Positions 1 to 9,646 of a stretch of 64,000 bases of DNA are shown one piece after another. The notes beneath the pieces were generated by a model. The model was not told the DNA's origin, did no database searches, and saw nothing but the letters and a program-made list of their open reading frames with translations. The translations under genes and the position numbers were made by a program. Origin of the DNA: Aureitalea marina (GTDB lineage: Bacteria; Bacteroidota; Bacteroidia; Flavobacteriales; Flavobacteriaceae). The stretch covers positions 496,001-560,000 of the forward strand of contig NZ_MQUB01000001.1 of assembly GCF_002943755.1 (NCBI RefSeq). Direction: 5' to 3'. Position 1 is the first letter of the stretch. Every line of letters starts with the position of its first letter.

Positions 1-28
1 AAGAATATCTCCATTTTAAGATCTTAAA

Positions 29-973
29 ATGATAAGTGTAATCACTCCAGCATTTAATGCATCAGTTTTCCTAGATCGAACCATGGCGTCCGTTCTGGCT
101 CAAAAGGAGGTTACAGACTATATAATCATAGATGATGGGAGTTCAGACAATACTCATGACATTGCGCTAAAATGGTCTGAGAAGGACGCTAGGATAACTG
201 TGTTGCGACACCCTGATCGTAAAAATCACGGTCGATCCGAGTCTAGGAACTTGGGTATAGAGAACGCCACGGAATCATATATTGCCTTTTTAGATGCCGA
301 CGATTATTACTTACCTGGTCGATTCGCAAAGGATATTAGGATTTTAGAGGAGAACCGGGATATTGATGCTGTATACAATGCTATAGGAGCGCACTATTAC
401 GACAGCTACGACGGACCCAGACCAGATTGGTTAAATCTTACTACACTAAATGAGCGTATTCCTGGAAACGAGTTGTTTGAAAGGATGACACCTATTGGTC
501 GTTCTGGTTGGTTCTCTGGTAATGGTCTGACTGTGAGAAAGACCTTCTTTGATCGCGTTGGCTTATTTAATTCCCAATTGGAGGTGGCAGAGGATACCGA
601 ACTCTGGATTAAAATGGCGATGATAGGCAAATTAGAGGCCTCTTCAATAGATGATCCAGTTGCGATGCGAGGTGTCCACGATAAGAATATTTTCAATAAA
701 AATCAGAAGTATTTCGAAAATGTCGTTCGAATGTATAATTCGCTAATTCGCTTTGCTCAGTCAAAGGATGTCTCAAGCCTTCGGATAGGAAAGCTATGGT
801 CTGTTAGGTCCAGAGTTATAAAGTCGAAACATCCAGATCGTTATGGAGATTTGCTGTTGTTGAAGGATTCAGCCAAATTTCTACTTCGAAATCCTGGATT
901 GATTCGGGTAGAGGGCATCAGACTCCAACCTTGGAGATCACTAAGAAATGTAATTGGAAAAACCTTGACGTGA
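29..973 (+). CDS. GT2 family glycosyltransferase
   Basis: A 314-aa GT-A fold glycosyltransferase, expected to transfer a nucleotide-activated sugar to a growing lipid-linked glycan on the cytoplasmic face of the inner membrane. The GT2 signature is clear: the nucleotide-binding strand IIDDGSSD at residues 33-40 and the metal-binding LDADD at 88-92, with a likely catalytic acidic pair (AEDTELW) near residue 190. No membrane segment is visible, so it is probably a soluble or peripheral enzyme. It opens the window, and its stop overlaps the GTG start of the next gene. Sugar specificity cannot be read from the sequence. Confidence 0.9.
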   Translation: MISVITPAFNASVFLDRTMASVLAQKEVTDYIIIDDGSSDNTHDIALKWSEKDARITVLRHPDRKNHGRSESRNLGIENATESYIAFLDADDYYLPGRFAKDIRILEENRDIDAVYNAIGAHYYDSYDGPRPDWLNLTTLNERIPGNELFERMTPIGRSGWFSGNGLTVRKTFFDRVGLFNSQLEVAEDTELWIKMAMIGKLEASSIDDPVAMRGVHDKNIFNKNQKYFENVVRMYNSLIRFAQSKDVSSLRIGKLWSVRSRVIKSKHPDRYGDLLLLKDSAKFLLRNPGLIRVEGIRLQPWRSLRNVIGKTLT

Positions 974-1944
974 TACCACTTATCTCCATCATCATTCCCA
1001 CCTATAACCGGGCCCATATGCTTGGAGAGACACTGGATTCCATAAAGTCTCAAACTTTTACCGATTGGGAATGCCTGGTTGTTGACGATGGTTCCTCCGA
1101 CGATACAGCTACAGTTGTTGGCAAGTATGTGCTGGAAGATGCTCGTTTTAGCTATTTAAAGCGACCTGAAGACCTCCCCAAAGGAGCCAATAGCTGCCGT
1201 AACTTTGGCTTGGATCAAAGTAGAGGACAATATATTCAATGGTTTGATAGCGATGATCTTATGGTCAAAACCAAGTTGCACAAGCAGTTATCACTACTCG
1301 ACAATTCCAATTACGATTATTGTGTTGCGCAAACCACCTTTATCGATACCAATAGTGGCGAAGATCTGGGTGTCAGGAATGAGCGAATGCAATCTGAGAA
1401 TCCGCTGCCTGATTTCATTCAATTCAAGATCTTCTGGTTAACAGGAGCTGTGCTTTGGAAGAAGGATTTTTTGATGACATCAGGACTGCGCTTCGACCCT
1501 GATCTGCAACAGGCTCAGGACTATGATTTTCATATTCGGGCATTGGGGCTTTCTACCAATTACATAGCAGAGGACTCTATTTTGATGCGGTATAAATGCC
1601 ATGGGGATAATATGTCTGTTTCCTTTACTAACAACCCACAAAAGATATGGTCCAACGCACGGGTAAAGGAGAAGATACTGAATAACTATACCCATATTCT
1701 GCCGGATTCTTTCATCCAGAAGAAATATGAGGAATTATTGGCCCAATATAAATTGTGTCTGCGCAAGAATTACCTTAAGGAAGCAAAAAGAATTGCCAGG
1801 ATATTAGATAAAAGCTTGGATAAACTCAATTTTACCCCGTCAAAGAAACGCGGTATTCGATGGCGCATAGGCCTAGTTTATATTTCTCTGGGATGGCTTA
1901 AAAGAGGGGACAATTTGTTAAAGAACAGGCATGTCTTTGGGTAA
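970..1944 (+). CDS. GT2 family glycosyltransferase
   Basis: A 324-aa GT2 enzyme with DDGSSD at residues 39-44 and DSDD at 93-96 as donor and metal sites. I chose the GTG at 970, which overlaps the upstream TGA (GTGA). The frame stays open back to a TTG at 931, but the family N-terminus (SIIIPTYNR) begins just after the GTG. The protein resembles the gene at 7707-8636 along its length (shared KGANSCRN segment and a similar WLT motif in the acceptor half), so the two look like locus paralogues. It is translationally coupled to both neighbours. Confidence 0.9.
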   Translation: MIPLISIIIPTYNRAHMLGETLDSIKSQTFTDWECLVVDDGSSDDTATVVGKYVLEDARFSYLKRPEDLPKGANSCRNFGLDQSRGQYIQWFDSDDLMVKTKLHKQLSLLDNSNYDYCVAQTTFIDTNSGEDLGVRNERMQSENPLPDFIQFKIFWLTGAVLWKKDFLMTSGLRFDPDLQQAQDYDFHIRALGLSTNYIAEDSILMRYKCHGDNMSVSFTNNPQKIWSNARVKEKILNNYTHILPDSFIQKKYEELLAQYKLCLRKNYLKEAKRIARILDKSLDKLNFTPSKKRGIRWRIGLVYISLGWLKRGDNLLKNRHVFG

Positions 1945-3109
1945 AGAGCACAAAATAAACATTGGTTATGAAGGCCTGGGCTATGCCGAGTCAAGAAATA
2001 TCGTTTGCCTCCTTCCTGAGGCCAATTATGTGCAGGTTTCAAAGTCCAAGCCTGGAGGGTTTTGGAAGAAATGGAGCGGATGGTATAGTTCCTCTACGGA
2101 AAGGCACTTGCACCACTCGAAACCAGGCTCAGGAATCGACTTTTGTCATTTTTTTAATTCAATACAGATGGGGTCAGGTCAATGGGGGACTACCTTCGAG
2201 ACCCTGGTACCTTTTCATGACCAGCCCAATTTAGGCCGGTTTCTAAGAGCTGAGATCGAACACTTCAGCGAAGAGAGATTAATTGACCGTCTGGCTCATG
2301 AATCCTGCAAATTCCTGATTCCCATATCCCAAAATGCAGCTAATATTCAAAAGGCCGTATTGGAAGAGTATCCCTCTCAAAAGGAGGTCATTTTGTCCAA
2401 AATGGTTGTATTACCACCACCACAACCGCTACTGATCAAATCATATGAAAAACCTCCTGTAAGAGATGGAATTCACTTTATGATGTTGGGTCGAGATCTT
2501 CCCCGTAAAGGCGGTATTGAAGTGATCAGAGCATTTACCAAGCTATTCGGAGATAATCCATCCCTTAAATTGACCATGATCGGTTCCCTGCACAGTCAGA
2601 ATAAACGGCATAGTCTGACTGATGAGCAACTACAAGAACTGGCGGGTCTGGCCCGTGCTTATCCAAGTCAACTGGATTGGCAGGAAGAATTACCCAATCA
2701 ACAATTGGTCAGAAAAATGAAAGGTGAGGTTCATGTTGGCCTATTGCCAACTCATGCCGATACATATGGTTACAGTGTTTTGGAGTTTCAAGCGACCGGT
2801 TGTCCGGTAATTTCGACCGATATCAGGGCACTGCCAGAGATCAACGATCAGGAATGTGGGTGGATGATAAACCTTGCCAAAAACCATTTGGGGGAGGCAG
2901 TTGACTCTTGGGGTGAAGCTTCGTCCAGACTGGAAGCGGAGATCGAAACCCAATTATTCCGCATTGTCAATGAGATAATTTCAGACCCCACAGTGATCAG
3001 GGTAAAAGCAGAAAAGGCTTTACAGCGCATAGAGGAGTATCACCATCCTGACAAGTTCGCTGACCGATTAAGGAAAATTTACTTAAACTGTGGTTTGATT
3101 CAAGCTTAA
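1931..3109 (+). CDS. GT4-like (GT-B fold) glycosyltransferase
   Basis: A 392-aa protein whose C-terminal half carries a Glycos_transf_1 domain: a segment MLGRDLPRKGG near residue 180, and further on a GT4 donor-binding region (YGYSVLEFQATGCPVIS) with the conserved Glu followed by a sugar/nucleotide loop. The N-terminal acceptor half is not a close match to anything I recognise. The ATG at 1931 overlaps the previous gene by 14 nt, which indicates operon expression. It probably adds one sugar of the repeat unit; donor and linkage are unknown. Confidence 0.85.
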   Translation: MSLGKEHKINIGYEGLGYAESRNIVCLLPEANYVQVSKSKPGGFWKKWSGWYSSSTERHLHHSKPGSGIDFCHFFNSIQMGSGQWGTTFETLVPFHDQPNLGRFLRAEIEHFSEERLIDRLAHESCKFLIPISQNAANIQKAVLEEYPSQKEVILSKMVVLPPPQPLLIKSYEKPPVRDGIHFMMLGRDLPRKGGIEVIRAFTKLFGDNPSLKLTMIGSLHSQNKRHSLTDEQLQELAGLARAYPSQLDWQEELPNQQLVRKMKGEVHVGLLPTHADTYGYSVLEFQATGCPVISTDIRALPEINDQECGWMINLAKNHLGEAVDSWGEASSRLEAEIETQLFRIVNEIISDPTVIRVKAEKALQRIEEYHHPDKFADRLRKIYLNCGLIQA

Positions 3110-3113
3110 CTGC

Positions 3114-3941
3114 ATGGCCAGTATATCAGTAATTACGGTAAATTATAACAACGCAGAAGGGTTGAGAAGAACCTTTGACTCTGTCGCTGAGCATAAAACC
3201 TCAGATTTGGAGTATATCGTTGTTGATGGCAACTCAGATGATGATAGTTTAGTATTGATCGAAGGAGCTACAAGTCTGATCGATCAGTGGATCAGCGAAA
3301 AGGACGAGGGTATTTATCAAGCCATGAATAAGGGGATTGCCATGGCTCAAGGGGAATACGTTCTCTTTCTGAACAGTGGAGATCATTTTACACAGGGGCT
3401 GGATTTAACTAAAGTCTTCGATGCTCTGGATGGAACTGGCTTGATTGCCTGCGACATTCACGTGAGGGGAACGGGCATCGATTACCTTAAAGAACATCCG
3501 GAAACCTTGACTTTCTCCTACCTGATGGAGGATACTCTGGCGCATCAGTCTGTGTTGATCAGGCGGGAGCTGTTCCAGGAGATTGGGAGCTACGACGAGT
3601 CCCTTAAGATTACAGCAGATTGGAAGTTCTTTATGCATGCCATCGGTTTACACAGAGCCAGTTATAAGCGTCTACCCTTGGTGCTGTCGTATTACTATCT
3701 GGACGGAATCAGCGCAACCGGCCCTGGCAGTAATATGCGTAAAGCGGAGAGGCGTAGAGTGATCCGGGAAGAGTTTGCCTATTTCTATCAGGACTATCGC
3801 AAGCTTAAACTTATGGGTTCCAACAGATTTAAGATGCTCACAGAACTCGAGAATTCCAAGTTCGCCCGTAAGTTCAATTCGTTCATGTTAAGACTAGGCC
3901 TATTTATCTTCAGAGGGAAAAGATTGAAAGATCTCGAATAA
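3114..3941 (+). CDS. GT2 family glycosyltransferase
   Basis: A 275-aa GT2 enzyme of the WcaA-like subgroup, with VVDGNSDD at residues 36-43, the typical SEKDEGIYQAMNKG stretch at 61-74, and LNSGD at 86-90 in place of a classical DXD. It starts 4 nt after the preceding stop. The gene at 6938-7720 shares the same architecture and motifs (SEPDRGIYNAMNKG, LNSGD), so the two are probably paralogues within one locus. Confidence 0.9.
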   Translation: MASISVITVNYNNAEGLRRTFDSVAEHKTSDLEYIVVDGNSDDDSLVLIEGATSLIDQWISEKDEGIYQAMNKGIAMAQGEYVLFLNSGDHFTQGLDLTKVFDALDGTGLIACDIHVRGTGIDYLKEHPETLTFSYLMEDTLAHQSVLIRRELFQEIGSYDESLKITADWKFFMHAIGLHRASYKRLPLVLSYYYLDGISATGPGSNMRKAERRRVIREEFAYFYQDYRKLKLMGSNRFKMLTELENSKFARKFNSFMLRLGLFIFRGKRLKDLE

Positions 3942-3942
3942 T

Positions 3943-4731
3943 ATGATCCCTAGAAAGTTGCATTATTGTTGGTTTGGTCATGGTCCAAAAAGCCAGTTAG
4001 CACTGGATTGCATTGCGAGTTGGAAAGATTTGGCTCCGGGTTTCGAGTTGATAGAATGGAATGAATCCAATACCACCAAATACCAGAATAAGTTTTACCG
4101 GGATGCCTATAGGAACAAAGCCTATGCCTTTGTAGCGGATTGTGTGCGCGTTCAGGCTCTGCAAGAGCATGGGGGAATCTACTTGGATATGGACATGCTA
4201 ATGCTGGAAAGCCCTGATTCTTTATTGGGATATGAATTCTTTACCGGTTACGAAATTGACAAACGTCCGGCCTATGGATACTTCGGGGGTGTGGCAGGTA
4301 ATCATTTTTTCCGCGAAATGAGTCAGTACTACAATACCAACCGCTACAACAGGTATTCTCCTCCGGTAATCACTCACCTGTTTAAAGACCTGGTAACGGA
4401 AAATAATCTGGAGAAGAACGAAGTTATCTTGTCTCCAGCGGTTTTTTACTGTTTTCCTTATCAGGAAAGGGAAAAGGATTATCGCCAGTTTGTAAAAAGC
4501 GACTCGCTTGCTGTTCATCTCTGGGATCACTCCTGGAGTGATGGCGATGGCTTTTCCAAGGACTTTACAAGGAATTCCAATTCATGGTTATTGACCGAAA
4601 TAGCCAAAATTACCCGGGACTTTCTGTGGTATGGTTATCCTTATTCGTATTTCAGGAGGTATTTAAGAGGATTTAGCCGAATTTTGTACCACCGACTGTT
4701 AGGCATCAGCAAAACAAACACCCATGATTAA
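3943..4731 (+). CDS. GT32-like glycosyltransferase (DXD sugar-binding region)
   Basis: A 262-aa protein of the capsular-polysaccharide-synthesis/GT32 type. It opens with IPRKLHYCWFG, typical of this family, and has the DXD metal site as LDMDM at residues 81-85 following the YAFVADCVRVQAL helix. Enzymes of this family usually transfer hexoses (mannose, galactose or GlcNAc) with retention; which one here is unknown. It sits 1 nt after the preceding gene and overlaps the next by 8 nt. Confidence 0.87.
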   Translation: MIPRKLHYCWFGHGPKSQLALDCIASWKDLAPGFELIEWNESNTTKYQNKFYRDAYRNKAYAFVADCVRVQALQEHGGIYLDMDMLMLESPDSLLGYEFFTGYEIDKRPAYGYFGGVAGNHFFREMSQYYNTNRYNRYSPPVITHLFKDLVTENNLEKNEVILSPAVFYCFPYQEREKDYRQFVKSDSLAVHLWDHSWSDGDGFSKDFTRNSNSWLLTEIAKITRDFLWYGYPYSYFRRYLRGFSRILYHRLLGISKTNTHD

Positions 4732-5674
4732 CCTGGCCCGAAAGATCTATAAAAAGACCTTTGGCTTTCCTAAAAGGACTTATTTCAATGTGCACCCAGC
4801 CGATTATAAGGGACAGGATGTCGCAGATTTGATCTATGAGGAGCTTCAGTCAGGGAAACCACTTATGATATCAAGAATGGGCCGTACCGAGTTTAGCTGT
4901 GTCAATTTTTACAAGAAGACTCGAAACGGGAGAGTTCAACGCGACTGGAATTACATCCGAGGTCGCATCGATAAATTTGATTACGATCCGACAGATGTGC
5001 ATAAGATCCATCAGAACGCAGGCTTCTTCCCACCAACGCATGACAAACTAGATCAGTTTTCAGAGTTAATGCTTGATTGCTTGCCACAGATCGATATACT
5101 GGCATCCATCATTAACCTGGAGAATGAGTTTGGTGAGGAGTTGAGGCAGGCCAAACGTATTTGGTTCGAAGACCTGAATCCCTACTATCACCAAAGACCA
5201 TGGAGTCGAATTCTGAAGGGTAAAAAAGTATTGGTAATACACCCTTTTACAGCTAGTATAAAATCCCAATTCGAAAAGAGAGAATTAATATTTGAGAACC
5301 CCGATATTCTCCCTGAATTTGAATTGATCACCTATACACCGGTCCAGTCCATCGCTGGAAACTATAAGAGTTTACCCTATAAGGACTGGTTTGAGGCGCT
5401 CGAGAGTATGAAGTCGGATATTTCTAAACTGGATTTCGATGTTGCCCTGATCGGTTGTGGAGCTTACGGTATGCCATTGGCCGCTCATGTCAAACAATTG
5501 GGTAAACAAGGAATTCACATAGGCGGTGCCATTCAAATCTTGTTTGGGATACTTGGTAAACGTTGGGAAAGCGAGTACGATATTAGTCATTTGGTCAACG
5601 ACAACTGGGTAAGGCCCATGGTTACAGAGATACCGGATAATCACAATCTTGTAGAGGGTGGGTGCTACTGGTAA
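4724..5674 (+). CDS. uncharacterised polysaccharide-locus protein, possible GT-D-like fold
   Basis: A 316-aa protein I cannot name with certainty. Its N-terminal third has ISRMGRTEF at residues 49-57, which resembles the R-x-G-x-x-E pattern of GT-D (DUF1792-type) glycosyltransferases. A central segment reads VLVIHPF, and the C-terminal third has DVALIGCGAYGMPLA followed by an IHIGGAIQ loop and GKRW, suggesting a second nucleotide-binding-like half. There is no signal peptide or membrane helix. Position between glycosyltransferases with overlaps on both sides argues for a role in glycan assembly. The GT-D assignment is inference from a short motif. Confidence 0.6.
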   Translation: MINLARKIYKKTFGFPKRTYFNVHPADYKGQDVADLIYEELQSGKPLMISRMGRTEFSCVNFYKKTRNGRVQRDWNYIRGRIDKFDYDPTDVHKIHQNAGFFPPTHDKLDQFSELMLDCLPQIDILASIINLENEFGEELRQAKRIWFEDLNPYYHQRPWSRILKGKKVLVIHPFTASIKSQFEKRELIFENPDILPEFELITYTPVQSIAGNYKSLPYKDWFEALESMKSDISKLDFDVALIGCGAYGMPLAAHVKQLGKQGIHIGGAIQILFGILGKRWESEYDISHLVNDNWVRPMVTEIPDNHNLVEGGCYW

Positions 5675-6908
5675 AAAGGGACCTAAGGTTCTCCATTTAT
5701 CCACCACAGCTAGAGGTGGGGCCGGAATAGCGGCGTTCCGCCTTTATGAGGCTCAGCGAGCAAGAGGTCATCAGGTGGCGTTCCTCTCTAAAACCATTGC
5801 CATCGATTTTGAAGGCACTGAATTAGTCGATCACTCATTGAGCTATAAAAGACCTGGTCCTTGGAAAAGAGCAATGATCAAGATTAACCGATTGTTCACA
5901 AGGAACAAAGTCCTCAGCCATATCCGAGATATACAAGAAAGTACTCAAGCCGAGATGGTGTCTTCTCCCTACGGACCAAAGGCCATGAATACTCATCCTT
6001 TGGTTATATCGGCTGACATTATCCATCTTCATTGGGTTTCTGGTTGGATTGATTATCCTAGTTTCTTTAAGGAAGTCCGAAAACCGATGGTCTGGACTTT
6101 ACATGACGCTAATCCATTTATGGGTCTTTTTCATTATCCCATGGATTTGGAGATCAATCGCAGCTTAGTTAATTCCCTGGAAGATCAGGTTAAGGAGATC
6201 AAGAAAGGAGGAATGGCCTTAAGTAACCAATTAACCATAACAGCACCTTCAAAATGGTTGCTCAACCAAGCCAGAGAGAGTGGTCAATTTCCAAAAGGAT
6301 CAAGTTTTCTATGCGTTCCAAATTCTGTGGATACCAACAACTTCAGACCATCTAAATCAACCCTGAGAAGTCGTCTTGGGCTAACTGAGGAAGAAGAAGT
6401 AGTCATGTATATTGCGGGTTCCCAAAACATCAGACGTAAGGGATTGGATCTATTGTTAAAGGCTCTGGCCTTGTTAGATCGAGATATAAGCATACTCACA
6501 ATAGGTAAGAGTGACCGGCCCATGGATGCTACGGCTGCCAATGTGATCAATCTGGGTTTTATTACTGATGCAGGTCAATTGGTCGAGGCTTATAATGCCG
6601 CCGACGCTCTGATCCTTCCCAGTTTAGAGGACAACTTACCCAATACCATGTTAGAGTCGCTGGCCTGCGGGACTCCCGTTGTTGCTTTTGATCGAGGTGG
6701 AATGAAGGAGCATCTTTCTGATCCTGATCGCGGGCAGTTGGTAAGTGATCAAACTCCTGAAGCCTTGGCAATTGGGATAGAGAAATTCATGGATCGACGA
6801 CGGCAATTGCAAGTCAATAAGATCAGAGATTATGCTTTAAAGCACTTTAGCCCTGATGTTCAGGTAGCGGCCTATAAAGAAACCTACGAGGAACTGCTGA
6901 AGGACTAA
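5658..6908 (+). CDS. GT4 family glycosyltransferase
   Basis: A 416-aa GT-B glycosyltransferase. The N-terminus (VLHLSTTARGGAGIAAFRL) has the glycine-rich acceptor loop of GT4 enzymes. The C-terminal half carries RRKGLDLLLKAL and the donor-binding region LPSLEDNLPNTMLESLACGTPVVAF with the paired Glu residues. The start is the GTG at 5658, overlapping the upstream gene by 17 nt. Specificity is unknown. Confidence 0.9.
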   Translation: MGATGKKGPKVLHLSTTARGGAGIAAFRLYEAQRARGHQVAFLSKTIAIDFEGTELVDHSLSYKRPGPWKRAMIKINRLFTRNKVLSHIRDIQESTQAEMVSSPYGPKAMNTHPLVISADIIHLHWVSGWIDYPSFFKEVRKPMVWTLHDANPFMGLFHYPMDLEINRSLVNSLEDQVKEIKKGGMALSNQLTITAPSKWLLNQARESGQFPKGSSFLCVPNSVDTNNFRPSKSTLRSRLGLTEEEEVVMYIAGSQNIRRKGLDLLLKALALLDRDISILTIGKSDRPMDATAANVINLGFITDAGQLVEAYNAADALILPSLEDNLPNTMLESLACGTPVVAFDRGGMKEHLSDPDRGQLVSDQTPEALAIGIEKFMDRRRQLQVNKIRDYALKHFSPDVQVAAYKETYEELLKD

Positions 6909-6937
6909 GTTGATCGATTTGGCTTAACTTTAAACAC

Positions 6938-7720
6938 ATGATAGCCCCATCAATATCTGTAATAACGATCAATTTCAATGACTCCGCGGGTCTTAAGCGA
7001 ACCTTGGATTCTGTGTTCTCTCAGTCCTACAGCAATTTGGAATCTGTAGTTATCGATGGGGGTTCTACAGATTCAAGTGCCCAGGTTATTCAGTCGAGGA
7101 TTAATGAGATAGGCAAGTGGGTGAGCGAACCAGATCGAGGTATTTACAACGCCATGAACAAAGGGATCAAACTCGCAACCGGGGATTTCATCCTTTTTCT
7201 GAATAGTGGAGACGTGTTTACAACCGATGAGTCGCTTGCCAAATTTGTCCAACATCCCAATTTCAAAGGCGATATTATCTATGGGGATTACAATTTTGGC
7301 CAGGGCGAAAAACTGTATCCGGACCGTCCCTCCTTGTACTTTCTCTTTAAAAGCTCTTTACCTCATCAATCTACCCTTTTCAAAGCTGATGTATTTGAAC
7401 GAGTAGGCCTCTATAACGAAGAGTATAAAATTACCTCAGATCGAGAATTTTATATCAAGGCCTTGGTTAGAGGAGATATTGAATTTAGTCATGTCGATGT
7501 TGCACTTACAACTTTCGATCAAGAGGGTATAAGTAATGACCCAAATTCCAGAGCGCTAAAACAGGAGGAAAATCACGAGATGCTGAGAGAACATTTCGGA
7601 CCCTTTTATGATGATTATTTGCAATTTATTCAGATCGAACATGAGAATAACAGGCTGAAAAGAGGGAAGCTTGTTCGATTCTGGGCTCGGTTTAAAAGGA
7701 AGGTGTTTGGAGGAAAATAA
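6938..7720 (+). CDS. GT2 family glycosyltransferase
   Basis: A 260-aa GT2 enzyme with VIDGGSTDSS near residue 37, SEPDRGIYNAMNKG near 65 and LNSGD near 90. It resembles the gene at 3114-3941 over most of its length. It starts at ATG after a 29-nt gap, one of the few gaps in the operon, and its end overlaps the next gene. It probably adds a hexose or N-acetylhexosamine, but the donor is not readable. Confidence 0.9.
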   Translation: MIAPSISVITINFNDSAGLKRTLDSVFSQSYSNLESVVIDGGSTDSSAQVIQSRINEIGKWVSEPDRGIYNAMNKGIKLATGDFILFLNSGDVFTTDESLAKFVQHPNFKGDIIYGDYNFGQGEKLYPDRPSLYFLFKSSLPHQSTLFKADVFERVGLYNEEYKITSDREFYIKALVRGDIEFSHVDVALTTFDQEGISNDPNSRALKQEENHEMLREHFGPFYDDYLQFIQIEHENNRLKRGKLVRFWARFKRKVFGGK

Positions 7721-8636
7721 TCCCAAAGTGAGTATTGTCGTACCGGTTTATAACCGTGAAGGACTTGTTGGCGAGACATTGGATAGTATACTGGGCCAGA
7801 CATTCCCCAATTGGGAGTGCATCATCGTCGATGATCATTCAGATGATTCGACCTTTGAAGTGATCAATGAGTATCAATCCAAGGACAGTAGGTTCAAGAT
7901 CTTTAAGCGTCCTGCAGACCGTCCCAAGGGTGCCAACTCTTGCAGAAATTATGGCTTTGAGCAAAGTACTGGGGCCTATGTAAATTGGTTTGATAGCGAC
8001 GATATTATGCTACCCGAAAAGCTGGAGATACAGCTAAGTTCTTTAACTAAGTCTGAATATGCATTTTCTGTGTGCCAAACGCTGGTCTTTGAGGAGGAAA
8101 AAGAGAACATCATCGGATTGCGAAAAGAGTCCATTCACTCGGAGGATTTCTTTAATGACTTTGTCACCAATAAGATCATGTGGTTGACCCAGGCACCTTT
8201 GATCGAACGATCATTTATCGATCAGTATGAATTTCGATTTGATGAGACCTTGGCTAAAGGGCAAGAGCGAGATTTCTTCATCAACCTGCTTTCGGTTGTA
8301 AATGGATATCATCATACGGATCAGCCTTTGGTTCTGTTTCGAAAGCACCCCAATAGCATATCAAATAAGCCCTCAACACCTCAGAAGTTGTATTCCAGTT
8401 TTTTGGTCAATTTCAATATAATCAAGCGTCACTCTTCCAGATTGAACAAGGAGTCCATCAGATATCTTAAGCGGGTGCTTTTGTCAAAATTGTATCAACT
8501 CAATCGGATGGATGAGAGATCACTGGTCGGTGATATATTGAATCAAATTAAGTCGATCAAAGTGTATAATCCATTGGAATTGCTGGTAATTAAATTGAAG
8601 CTTCTTTACTTTGCGAATCGGAATTCGTCAAAATAA
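7707..8636 (+). CDS. GT2 family glycosyltransferase
   Basis: A 309-aa GT2 enzyme with the family start VSIVVPVYNR, a VDDHSDDS donor strand and DSDD metal site. The frame is open from TTG 7671, but I place the start at TTG 7707 because a purine-rich AAAGGAAGG lies at 7695-7703, a suitable distance upstream, and the extra residues are non-conserved. It overlaps the upstream stop by 14 nt. It is a paralogue of the gene at 970-1944. Confidence 0.87.
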   Translation: MEENNPKVSIVVPVYNREGLVGETLDSILGQTFPNWECIIVDDHSDDSTFEVINEYQSKDSRFKIFKRPADRPKGANSCRNYGFEQSTGAYVNWFDSDDIMLPEKLEIQLSSLTKSEYAFSVCQTLVFEEEKENIIGLRKESIHSEDFFNDFVTNKIMWLTQAPLIERSFIDQYEFRFDETLAKGQERDFFINLLSVVNGYHHTDQPLVLFRKHPNSISNKPSTPQKLYSSFLVNFNIIKRHSSRLNKESIRYLKRVLLSKLYQLNRMDERSLVGDILNQIKSIKVYNPLELLVIKLKLLYFANRNSSK

Positions 8637-8638
8637 TT

Positions 8639-9646
8639 ATGAGACTGGGAGAAAACCCGCATAAGGATAAAAAGATCGACAGTGGTTACTACCACAGGGT
8701 TATTATTCCCGTTCATGTACCCGAGCTGGAAGGCTATTACGAAAATGGCCTTAAAGTGACCAGAATTTGCCTGAATTCGTTGATTAAGACAATACATTCC
8801 GGAGCCTGTATTACGGTTGTGGACAATGGAAGTTGCCAGGAAGTAAAAGATTATTTATTGACATTGTTTCAAGACGGCAAGTTGGATCAATTGATCTTGA
8901 ATAGTGTTAACCAGGGCAAGATTGATGCGGTCATACCGGTTGCCCGAACCTCGGCAGAACAATTGATCACTATTTCGGATGGGGATGTTTTATTCATGGA
9001 TGGTTGGATTCAGGAGGTTGAGACGGTGTTTCTTAGCTTTCCGGAGGCCGGAATGGTTTCGCCAGTTCCACACGGAACAACTGCTTATAATTACACTGTC
9101 AATACCCTATTCGATGGAATGTTCAAAGGAAGGTTGAAGTATCAACAACTCTGTGACCAGGAAGATATGATGCGTTTTGCACGAAGTATAGGGAAAGAAG
9201 ATAGCATGTATAAGGATAGGGGCAAGTTACATCAACAACTGACCGTAATACGTTCCGGTCATTCGGCTGTTGTTGGCTGTGGTCATTTTGTTTCGACCAT
9301 TAGAAAGGAAGTTTTTGATCATTCACCAAAGGAACGAAGTCAAATGGCCTATGCCAGCATTGCGGACAGAACCTACATAGACATACCTGTGGAGCATGCA
9401 ATGTATTGGCGGTTGGCAACAGTAAAAAATTGCGCATACCACATGGGGAATCATCCAGAACCCTGGATGGAGGAACTATTTGATGATCTATCCGGAAACC
9501 GCTCAGAATTAATACAAGTCCCATCAGGGAAACGGTGGAATGTTCCACTTGAGATCAAAAGAATAATGGTACGATTACTTTATGACAATCGATTAATGAG
9601 ACCACTGGTCAATAAAAGATTGGGATATAAAAGTGATTGGTCTTGA
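8639..9646 (+). CDS. GT-A (GT2-like) glycosyltransferase
   Basis: A 335-aa protein with a GT-A core: RVIIPVHVPE at residues 20-29, VVDNGS at 60-65 and SDGD at 113-116 as metal site. The long C-terminal part contains VGCGHFVSTIRKEVF and a basic tail. It is more divergent from the GT2 consensus than its neighbours. It begins 2 nt after the preceding stop. An atypical GT2 is the best reading; sugar unknown. Confidence 0.8.
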   Translation: MRLGENPHKDKKIDSGYYHRVIIPVHVPELEGYYENGLKVTRICLNSLIKTIHSGACITVVDNGSCQEVKDYLLTLFQDGKLDQLILNSVNQGKIDAVIPVARTSAEQLITISDGDVLFMDGWIQEVETVFLSFPEAGMVSPVPHGTTAYNYTVNTLFDGMFKGRLKYQQLCDQEDMMRFARSIGKEDSMYKDRGKLHQQLTVIRSGHSAVVGCGHFVSTIRKEVFDHSPKERSQMAYASIADRTYIDIPVEHAMYWRLATVKNCAYHMGNHPEPWMEELFDDLSGNRSELIQVPSGKRWNVPLEIKRIMVRLLYDNRLMRPLVNKRLGYKSDWS

